NCBI GenBank assembly: GCA_030522415.1
Contig: CM060113.1
Coordinates: 3,767,467 to 3,831,466, forward strand
Direction of reading: 5' to 3'
DNA length: 64,000 nucleotides
DNA from: Channallabes apus
Taxonomy: Eukaryota > Chordata > Actinopteri > Siluriformes > Clariidae
The notes under the pieces were generated by a model, which saw only the letters and a program-made list of their open reading frames with translations, was not told the DNA's origin and made no database searches. How positions within the stretch are numbered: position 1 is the first letter of the stretch; each line of letters opens with the position of its first letter. Shown piece by piece: positions 55,899-64,000 of this stretch. A program made the position numbers and the translations under genes.

Positions 55899-57370
55899 TA
55901 TTTGAAATCAGTTTATATACTGTAGGTTTAAACTTATACACTGTGTCTAATTTAAAGCTTCAACCCTGGCACTTCTTTAGAAGGTTTAATCTAACAAAAA
56001 TAAAATCTTATTTTTTAGTGAGCATTCACTAGCTGCAAGATTGAACGCATCGAGATAGCGCTAAAAGGTGCAATATACATAAAAACCAAAAATCACTTTA
56101 AAAATGCATTTAACGTCCTCCTGAAATGTGTTTTTTTTTTTATCCAATTGTTGCTTCCTTGCTGTTGCAGCTCAAACTGTCAGAAAAATCTCCGCATCAT
56201 GAGTGCTTTACTGCCGATCTGCTGTCCATCACTGAACACATGGACGCGCCGTCTGCTGATCATTTCTGTTCATGGAGAGAATCAACTGATGAGCTGCAGA
56301 GAGCATTAACCTCATCCAAACACTGAGATCATCAACACACACACACACACACTTACGCATAGACTAGACGCATATACATGAATCAAAGAGGTGGAGTGAG
56401 GTTAGTCAGAGAGTGAGATAGAGAAAGAGAGAATATAGCAGGATTAATATATCATCCATTACAAACACAAACACAAAGCGCAGCCTAAAGCAGTGGGAGT
56501 GTGTTAGTGTGTGATTGATGGAGTGATAACGAGCTGAGACCGTTCATGGTCGGACACTTTCAGATACATAAATCTGCAGTCAAGTCTGTGTGTGTGTGTG
56601 TGTTTGTGTGTGTGTGTGCGCGTGACTGATATAACCTGTTGCTACAAAACTCAAAGCAAACAAAATGTCTCTCTGTGCTCTGGTATTACAGTTTCCCTTC
56701 ACTGGAACCAAAAGGTCCAAACACTCATCCAGCATGAAGATGCTCTGCTGAGATCCACAACACCAGCTCCATGTAGGAAAGGTGTGTTTAAGTTGGAGTT
56801 GGAGAACTTGTGTGTCGTGCAGAGACCCCTGTCTCATCTCAACCCCACTAAACCCATCACCTTTGGGATGACCTGGAACTGGAGGCGTCTCGATATCCAA
56901 ACCTGCACCTGAGCTCACTAATGCTCTTGTAGCTGAATGAACACAAATCCCCATACAGGTGCTTCAAAAAATCAGAAGAGAAGATTAAGGAGTGTGTTAT
57001 AGAAGCAAAGTGAAATTAATCTGGGTTGGGAGAAATGTTCAGAAGGATAGGGTTTAAATGGAGCAAAACACTGATTATCGCTATTATATACTAAGGAGAC
57101 AATGAGCCACTTCATTAGCATTCATAACGAACGGTCCAGCTGCTCGGCTTTATCACGACAAAGATAATTCTACACATTAACTTGTATCAATGTTCTGCTT
57201 TAAATCGATTCCGCGAGATGAATCTGCTCTTTATCTCTCATCTCCAACATCCTCTTACTGCAGGCTGAATGTTTTATCAGTCCGTGCTTTTAAACCACCG
57301 CCGAAAGTTTCACTGCACATCCACTCCAACAAGGGATGTACAGTATTTACCATAGAGATGCATCGTTTAG
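55899..57370. other. unique sequence with short microsatellites
   Basis: (CA)n at about 56339-56352 and (GT)n at about 56587-56618. Frames at 56580-56954 and 56592-56912 overlap on opposite strands across the repeat. No exon-like signal recognised. Confidence 0.5.
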
Positions 57371-57742
57371 GCGGCGCGGTGTGGTAGTGGTTAGCACTGT
57401 TGCCTTGCACCTCCAGGGTCTGGGTTCGATTCCCCGGCCAGGCTCGATTCCCGTCTCTCTGTGCATGGAGTTTGCATGTTCTCCCCGTGCTTGGTGGGTT
57501 TCCTCCGGGTACTCCGGTTTCCTCCCAAAGATATGCAGGTTAGGCTAATTGGCGTTCCTAAATTGCCCGTAGTGTGTGATTGGGTGTGTGAGTGTGTGTA
57601 TGTGTGTGTGCCCTGCGATGGATTGGCACCCTGTCCACGGTGTACCCCGCCTAGTGCCCAAAGTCTCCTGGGATAGGCTCCAGGTCCCCCGCGACCCTGA
57701 ACACAGGATTAAGCGGTATAGAAAATGAATGAATGAATGAAT
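57371..57742 (+). mobile_element. full-length V-SINE
   Basis: Head GGCGGCGCGGTGTGGTAGTG, B box GGGTTCGATTCC, complete core and 3' part, with a (GAAT)n tail at 57721-57742. It closely resembles the copy at 9745-10099, with a small deletion in the CCCACAGTCC region. The target duplication is not obvious. Confidence 0.93.
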
Positions 57743-58276
57743 AGCGGCTAATCCCTACAGGAGTGTGTCCAGTGTTATGTCAGAGTAAAAATAAATAAAC
57801 TAATTCATTAATTTATTAATCCAACTTTAATCACAATGTTTGTGCAAACTGCATTCATAAGATATTCATAAGCACTGAATAAATATATTATAAAGCAGGA
57901 TGAGGCTCGTGTGAAATATGTGCAATTACAGTATAATGTAGAACTTACAAGATTTTCAATACAAATGGAATATATACATAAAACAGGAGTAAAGAAACAG
58001 AAATTATTGATATGAGGGAGTTTTCAAGAATTCTTAAGGTAAAATCAATGTTTATTGCTTAGTAAAAAAAAATATGAATGTGATTCAAATCAAATTAAAG
58101 TGTGTTTATTTATTTATTTAGTTAGTTAATTAGTCAGTCAGTTAGTTATTTAGTTAAACACAATATGAATGTATTTACAGAATTGCATAATCAGTTAGTT
58201 ACAAAACAAATTCAACATAGATTCAATATGGACAACAATTTCTATGTATTTATTTTTTCTCTTAAACATTATCATT
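57743..58276. other. AT-rich sequence, no gene recognised
   Basis: A TTTA/TTAG-type low-complexity stretch lies at about 58105-58155. Nothing else. Confidence 0.45.
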
Positions 58277-58530
58277 GCATGGTGGCGTACTGATTAGCAC
58301 TGTGACCTCACATTCCATAGCTAGGGTTCGAATCCCTCAGTTCAGGAGTTTTTACCTCCTCCACATGCTTTGTGGGTTTCCTCCATGTACTCTGGGTTCC
58401 TCCATGCAGAGTAAGCTAATTGGCATTCCCAAACTTCCCACAGTGTGATCTGCGATGGATTGGCACCGCATAGAGGGTGTGCCCCGAGTCCCCTGGGACA
58501 AGGTCCTCCCATGACCCTGTACAGGTGGGT
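58277..58530 (+). mobile_element. diverged V-SINE
   Basis: Head TGGTGGCGTACTGATTAGCA, B-box-like GGGTTCGAATCCC, core with TTTGTGGGTTTCCTCC, and CTGCGATGGATTGGCACC in the 3' part. It is older than the copy at 57371-57742. Confidence 0.82.
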
Positions 58531-59557
58531 ACATATAGGGTATATCAGAAATTAACGTTGACACTGATAAACGTTGATCATTTTATTTAGGCGACATTTC
58601 GTCATGTTTTTTCAAATTTTTTTCTTCTTAAAATTACATGTTGGATGCAGTGCCAGTCCCAAGCCTGACTTATCTTGGTGCCATCCTGGTGTCGAAATGG
58701 ACTATACCGTATAATCTAATATATCTTCTCTTATATTAAACTTCCAGCTGCCTAACACAGTATGAATGCAGATCAATCCCTGCTGTCACCCAGATGAGGA
58801 TGGGTTCCCTGTTGAGTCTGGTTCCTCTCAAGGTTTCTTCCTATTGCCATCTCAGGGAGTTTTTCATTGCCACCATCACCTTTGTGTTGCTCATCACACT
58901 GTAAATTCCAATAGCTTTGCTGACTCGCATATAAATAGTAAACTTTACTCAAAAATTTTTAACTATACTTCTTACAAGGTTTTGATTGCTTACAAGGTTA
59001 GTGATGCTTACTTGCAACACATTAGTAGCAACAATAAAGCAATGACGTTATTGTACCAGTGAGAGGCAGCAGCGCGCCCAAGAATAATGAAGAAGTAAAA
59101 AAAAAAGGGGGGGGGGGGAAGAAGAAGCAAGAAGCAAGAGAGCATGCGTAGTAGAATTTGTGCGGCTCAGCTCGTGAACGGGTGAATTGGTGCCAATTTT
59201 CTGATGTTGAAAGAAGCAGCAGGAAGTTTTTAACATCTGAAGCTTCATTACGGTTTTAAGTTACATGTTAGATTAAAATGTGTAAGAATAGTGATGATTT
59301 GGGTCAGATTTCAATTGTTCCTGACAGTGGATATACAGTATATTCTCAGTGTTCTATACTGTGGCGTGGGCGGGGCGGCGGCTGACGACCGTCATGCTTT
59401 GCAGGGGTTTTGCTGTGCGTTCACCCTGTTCGGGAAAGTTGTTTGAATTAAGGTATGTGTGTGTGACCTATTGAATGTGCCCTGGTTCTTGCTAAGGCTG
59501 AACTGGATGTGGTTCTTGAAGTGAATGTGTTTCCCATGCTATACAATGACTCTTGTC

Positions 59558-59632
59558 TCTCCAAGATCCTTCTAGTGGTGTAAAACGCTACAATACTGTA
59601 GCGTTTTTCACTGCTATAAGGGATCTTGGAGA
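59558..59632. repeat. hairpin at the centre of the foldback element
   Basis: TCTCCAAGATCC (59558-59569) and GGATCTTGGAGA (59621-59632) are exact inverses. The inner ACGCTACA and TGTAGCGT (59585-59592 and 59597-59604) also pair. Copy 1 has only CTCTCCAAGTGGAGA at this place. Confidence 0.88.
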
Positions 59633-59872
59633 TGAGTGAGCTTGGTTGCTTCCCAATACAATGGCTGGGAGTATTTTATTAGGTCTCAGAACTGTATGGC
59701 ATGAGCAGCACCTTCACTGAGATATCACACCCAACATACCCAAACACGGCCGAAACCATTAACCCAAACACCTTTCCCCAATAGGGTGAACACATAGAGA
59801 ACCCCCGCAAGGCATGATGGTCGTCAGCCGCCACGCCGCACACGCCACAATATGTAATAAACAATTGATGCA

Positions 59873-60139
59873 CTTAAGAAGAAGAAGAATATTCAATTAT
59901 TGTCACATGTACTTTTTACAGCACAGCGAAATTTCTTCTTCGCATATCCCAATTAGGAAACTGGTGTCAGAGCGCAGGGTCAGCCAGCTTACAGCGCCCC
60001 TGGAGCAGATAGGGTTAAGGGCCTTGCTCAAGGGCTCAACAGTGGCAACTTGCCAATGCTGGGGTTCGAACCCCCGACCTTCCGATCAGTAACCCAGAAA
60101 CCCACAGCCTTAACCGATTGAGCCACCACTGCCCTTAAG
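59873..60139 (-). mobile_element. tRNA-derived SINE (second type) with CTTAAG duplication
   Basis: On the minus strand: head GGGCAGTGGTGGCTCAATCG, B box GGGTTCGAACCCC, body with GACCCTGCGCTCTGACACCA, GGGATATGCGAAGAAGAAAT and an ACATGTGACAATAATTGAAT tail. CTTAAG lies on both sides (59873-59878 and 60134-60139). Removing it restores the order seen in copy 1 of the foldback element. Confidence 0.88.
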
Positions 60140-60539
60140 TTATTGGAGTAATACTTACTTGTTTTTTTTCGGTTTCCTGGCAATCGGTTTCCTGATATTT
60201 TCCTAGTAATGTGAACACTAATAGAAAGTTACTCAAATAATGATTTTAAGTCAACAATACTTAAGTATACTTGATTAACAAGTTGTCTCTACAAATTGTG
60301 TTAAGTTATGCCAACTAAACATTAATACTTGGAAATTTTAAGGCAATCGGTTTCCTCACTTTTTCAAAGTAAAGTCAACTTATTACATTTTACAGTGCAG
60401 GGACTATCTGATCATTATGATATTATACACATTTTCTCACATTTCCATAATTTTCTTTTGATTTTGTGAAGCTGCTTTGAGACAATGACCATTGTTAAAA
60501 GCAATATACAAATGAAGTTGAATTGAATTGAATAAAACT

Positions 60540-60660
60540 TCCTGAGGGTTGCATCAGGAAGGGGCATCCGGCGTTAAACCAGTGCCAAGCTGTGTGCGGA
60601 TCGGGTCATCTGCTGTGGTGACCCCTTTACACGAGCAGCCGGAAGAATGACAATGACATT
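60540..60660 (+). mobile_element. RTE-type SINE or LINE tail
   Basis: AGGAAGGGGCATCCGGCG, GATCGGGTCATCTGCTGTGG, then TGACCCCTTTACACGAGCAG and CCGGAAGAATGACAATGAC. It corresponds to the 3' part of the SINE at 31003-31238 in the opposite orientation. Confidence 0.7.
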
Positions 60661-62066
60661 ATTATCTCTTGACCCTTAAGCATTGAATATGACTTGTAAA
60701 AAAATAAAAACTTGACGTAAATTCCACTTACAGAAGTCTATTGAACATCAGCACATATTTTTTGACATCATACTGCAATCAATAAACCTCTTACAACATT
60801 TTTTTCTTTTCTACTTAAGTGACTAAAAGTATAATATTAGCTAGACTCTAGTGCCATTACTGTACTATTCAGACATAATATTATATATCTATTAGAACTG
60901 TCAGACTGAATACATGAATAGTCTTTCTGTGATGTTAACCTTAATAAATGATGGGACTGACAGAGAAATGTTAGCGAATACATGTTACGGTGTGTTCTTT
61001 TTGTACCTGGTAGCCATAGATTCACACCTCAGATTATTTTCTAGCATCAATAGATATTAGCCTTGCGCTTCGACTCAGAACCGAGACTGAGAAAGGATTC
61101 AGAAAAGGACAGAGAACAGCTAATATAAATTGATGAAGCTTTTGTTGTGCATTTCATTAAATGCATGGATGGATTAAAGATGCCTGATTGTAAATCACCC
61201 CAAGTGGAGAGGAGGAAAGAAGTGAGACTGAAAGGAAGCAGAGAGGGCGGTTCATGGACGATCACTTCACCCCGGTTATAAACGAACTTTGTGAAAACCA
61301 GAATCCAGCAAAATGCAAAGGACAACATTTTGGACAGCATCTAAATTGGCACAAATTTAGAGTTTTATATGTCTTGTAGGACAGTCCAGTTATAGGAATC
61401 AGTTTGTTTGTGGCCTTGTGAGGTTTGATTGATGTCAGAGATGTGGCCCTTCTTTAGAAATTAAAGCAACAGTAATTAAATTAGAATCGTCCAACACAAA
61501 GGCGATAATTATTGGCTGCAAATATTGATTCATATGTAAGATATCTTGCCAACACTAAATGGAATCTACGTGCAGTCTAAGAGTGCAGGTGAGACCTACT
61601 GTATTGTATCGATGGACAGGTGTTACAATGACAAAACATCCAAATTGCCATTATCGGATGGCGCCATGATGGAGCACCGGAACCTTCCAAGAGGCAGTGG
61701 GAGCCAATGCACGATTTGCCTAAGTGATCTTGTCAGTATATTAGTGATGGATGAAAAGACAGATGGGAAATCATTGAGCGTCGTTGCGTACCATGGATGG
61801 ATGGCTGATGAAAGATAGCACGCTTTTAACCGCAACATTTTATATTCCACATGGCACCCAGCATGGGGAGACATTAGCATTGCGACCATTTCTGAGTCAA
61901 CACCTGGCACGACTTGAATATGGGTGCTGCGTGATGAATTTAAACTGCAACAGCTTTTCTGTTAACACGACTGCTGTTTCAGGAGATCAATTCCATAAGT
62001 TATTGCACTGTGCCAACAGAAAGGCCATATTTGTTTAGTGCTGTGGTTGCCATGATGGAAGCGGAC

Positions 62067-62070
<4 letters not shown>
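60661..62070. other. unique sequence, no gene recognised
   Basis: The plus-strand frame at 61546-61818 (90 residues) and the minus-strand frame at 61910-61623 overlap. Neither shows a recognisable domain or splice signal. 61784-62038 is likewise unrecognised. Confidence 0.4.

Positions 62071-62099
<29 letters not shown>
62071..62099. repeat. (GA)n microsatellite
   Basis: Perfect GA run of about 14 units. Confidence 0.9.
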
Positions 62100-62103
<4 letters not shown>

Positions 62104-62739
62104 AAGGACTCATTGGTGACCACTACAGGTGTTACACCAGTCTATGGAGTTATCCACTAAACCGCATGCTTTAGATGAGTGAAAAGGTGTCCAAAGTTCT
62201 CTTAACTTTCTGCTACTCATATTTATCAATGCATCCATCAGAGGTTTATCCAGGTTTGGGTTGCAGTGGCCAGAGGTACAGTAGGGCAGATCAGGGTCCC
62301 ACTTCCCTAGATTTTCCAACTTGTCCTTTGGCACCCTGAGACTCTTAGTCTTTTGTTCTGAACCCAAAGCTTATGATCGTAGGTGAGGGCTAGAATGTAA
62401 ATTAACTGGTCAAATTGAGCATATTGCTTTAGGGTTCAGCCGCTTCTTCGCTATAATGGTCCAGTACAACACCTGCATTACAAAAAAATGTTAGCGAATA
62501 GTAAAGGGACAGAACAGGAACTTGGGCCAAAGAAAACCCAATATAGAGAACGCAATATGGAAGATTTTAAATCAGGTCAGGATCCAGCCCCTGAACCTCT
62601 GGTCCTGCAAAGAAGTGACATGGAGTGACTAATTGTGAGTCTGTTGAAGGTCTTGGCATGCAAGTTCCTATGTACTAGAGGATATCCAATTGTTATTCAA
62701 AGAACAGTCATAACATCTCAATGCAAAATATTATACCCA
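62100..62739. other. unique sequence, no gene recognised
   Basis: The minus-strand frame at 62367-62110 has no recognisable domain. Confidence 0.4.
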
Positions 62740-63160
62740 GTATTGTGTATGTAGTTCCCCTTGTTCTGCTGGGGCAGCTCTGGCGCCTTGGGGCATGACT
62801 CCAGAAGACTTCTAAGGTTTACTGTGGTGTCTGGCACCAGGATGTTAACAGCAGATCCTTCGGGTACTGTGGATTGTGAGGTACAGTAGGGCTTTTGTGG
62901 ACTGGATTAGTTTGTCTGACGCATTCCGTGGGTGTTCAGTTGGATTAAGATCTGGAGAGTTTGATGGCTGGGATGGCAGCTTTAGGATTTTTAATTGCTG
63001 GGCACCATGTGTGGCAGACAAGTGGTGCACTGGGTGTTCTGGTGTCTTTCTATTGTGGCCAGCATTGACTTTTGTGGCATATTGTGGTATTAAGTTGTGC
63101 TGTACTGGCTATTTTCGCAGGCATGGGTGAGGCTTGGGTGGTCAGGATTGATTCATCAGT
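62740..63160 (-). pseudogene. Tc1-like transposase C-terminal remnant
   Basis: On the minus strand the frame 63030-62845 contains SPDLNPTEH, the block that carries the catalytic Glu of Tc1/mariner transposases, preceded by a KLPSQPSNS stretch where relatives have a Trp-Pro motif. Beyond 62845 the C-terminal tail is out of frame. The remaining ~400 bp follow the same order as known fish Tc1 remnants. It is dead and lacks terminal repeats that I can see. Confidence 0.7.
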
Positions 63161-63406
63161 GTACAGTATGTAATGCAATGTGTTGTAATGTGTTAATGAG
63201 TGTTTGTTTTACTGTATATAGCCCCTTGGCAGTCAGTCAACATTTATTATGTATATACATCAAATTCTGCATCAGAAAAGACTATAAAAAATATTATATG
63301 TCCTTACAGGTGCATTGTTTCAAAAAGTCACACAAATTACTTTCAGAAATATAATTTATTTTTTTCATAAGAATGATTTAAATGTTGGCATAATAAAAGC
63401 TAATTC

Positions 63407-63430
63407 ACACTGTTTTTTTTTTTTTTTTCA
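63407..63430. repeat. poly(T) run
   Basis: About 20 T in a row, followed by CAG. Confidence 0.9.
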
Positions 63431-63639
63431 GAAACTTTTTCCAGAAGCCAGTGAGCCATGCATTTAATCACAGCAAGCTAGAAATCCAGCGTTAGCACTG
63501 TCCCTCTTGTTTACAAACACAAAAACGCCTGCGGGAGTCGAACCCTGCTGGAAGATAGACTTTTATTATCCTCTCTCCGTGCCGCATCCCCAGAGACCTC
63601 CATCCATACACTCTGAGAGACGGGGGTGGCGTGAATTAA

Positions 63640-64000
63640 ATGTGTGGGACAGCACAATAGCCGGCCAGCGTAGGAAGTGCTGTCCGCATTCCCAACAAAA
63701 ATGCCCTTTTGCTTTATGAAATGTGTGTAAAAAATAAAGGCCACACACAGGGTTACATACTCTCTGTCTCTTTCTCCCGCTGATATGTTTTCCTGTGAGA
63801 GAAGCTCACACATCGTGTTAAATTAGCGAATGAGTCGGCCACAGAGAGCAGAGAGAACACTGCCTACTGTCTAATGCTGTAGCAAAAGCTTAATTATGAA
63901 GCTGCCCCATTTGTTCTGTGTTCCCGGCTTTCTCCGTTCCACTCATTAGTCAGGTAGATGGAGGTAAATTGATGGAACGATAAACAGGCAGAAACTGTGG
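63640..64000. promoter_or_regulatory. candidate conserved non-coding element at the right edge
   Basis: Repeat-free, balanced composition with CGCATTCCCAACAAAAATGC, GCTTAATTATGAAGCTGCCC and CACTCATTAGTCAGG. The frames here (63507-63719 plus, 63813-63511 minus) overlap on opposite strands and lack recognisable domains. It probably continues past the window. Confidence 0.28.

Larger units (their letters stand above)
58897..60397. mobile_element. foldback non-autonomous element, copy 2, with a SINE inside
   Basis: Ends CACTGTAAATTCC and the inverse of CACTGTAAAATG match 15644-16913, with the same order of internal blocks: (G)n run, GAGAGCATGCGTAGTAGA, GGGCGGGGCGGCGGCTGACG, and its inverse. CA rather than TA lies outside both ends (58895-58896 and 60398-60399). 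The left arm has a deletion and the centre an extra hairpin compared with copy 1. A SINE lies at 59879-60133. Confidence 0.85.
58762..60532 (+). mobile_element. LINE-type 3' end, interrupted
   Basis: The left part is 58762-58896 (GATGGGTTCCCTGTTGAGTC, TCTCAGGGAGTTTTTC). The right part is 60398-60532 (GTGAAGCTGCTTTGAGACAA, AAAGCAATATACAAATGAAG, TTGAATTGAATTG tail). The element at 58897-60397 separates them. Its left part is the inverse of 37590-37680. The repeat is known from many fish sequences, but I cannot name the family with confidence. Confidence 0.72.

Noticed and set aside
61546..61818. 90-residue plus-strand frame
   Set aside because: No recognisable domain, an opposing frame overlaps it, and no splice or promoter context is seen. 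Left as unrecognised sequence.

Overview
The window is vertebrate and almost certainly teleost. It has no operon-like coding density, many (CA)n/(GT)n and (GA)n/(CT)n microsatellites, and an interspersed-repeat population typical of ray-finned fish: V-SINE-type tRNA-derived SINEs, Tc1-like transposons, hAT-like MITEs, L2-type LINE ends and a Ty3/gypsy element. The SINE types would fit an otophysan such as a catfish, but that is inference. I find no intact host protein-coding gene. Nearly every long open frame is a transposon remnant or a microsatellite or polypyrimidine artefact. The window is best read as intergenic or large-intron DNA.

Layout. 1-5 kb: a Tc1-like remnant split by a SINE with clear target-site duplications, a second SINE and a solo Tc1 terminal repeat. 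4.9-9.3 kb: two copies of a MITE-like repeat, a perfect 79-bp tandem duplication and a candidate conserved element. 9.7-17 kb: a full V-SINE with 13-bp duplications, a 60-bp tandem repeat, other SINEs, and a 1.27-kb foldback non-autonomous element with CACTGTAAA ends. 17.4-26.5 kb: a possible terminal exon, a 1.06-kb polypyrimidine tract, a second CACTGTAA-type element (21.2-22.8 kb) with exon-like pieces, L2 remnants, a decayed minisatellite and a microsatellite cluster. 27-28.8 kb: a strongly decayed ~42-bp minisatellite. 31.4-33.0 kb: a full-length Tc1 element with three stop codons in one otherwise continuous frame and a mutated first catalytic residue.

37.5-41.9 kb: a Ty3/gypsy element with a 5-bp target duplication (GAGGA) inserted in an older LINE-like repeat. 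Its gag region, parts of both LTRs and the end of pol are gone. 42.4-44.9 kb: two Tc1-type elements side by side inside an older repeat whose copy at 51.7-52.6 kb lacks them. 45.0-46.8 kb: a 1.56-kb CACTGTAAA element inside a V-SINE. 48.9-49.7 kb: a hAT-like MITE inside a Tc1 remnant. 54.9-55.9 kb: an L2 3' end. 57.4-60.7 kb: SINEs and a triple nest (SINE in foldback element in LINE 3' end). 62.7-63.2 kb: another Tc1 remnant. The right edge looks like unique, possibly constrained DNA.

The most interesting structure is the set of TA-flanked CACTGTAAA elements (15,644-16,913; 21,214-22,805; 45,209-46,773; 58,897-60,397). They have no transposase, but carry foldback arms, promoter-like motifs (a perfect NRF1-type palindrome in one) and splice-like exon pieces, one encoding an ITIM-like peptide. 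All functional claims for these are inference from reading the bases.
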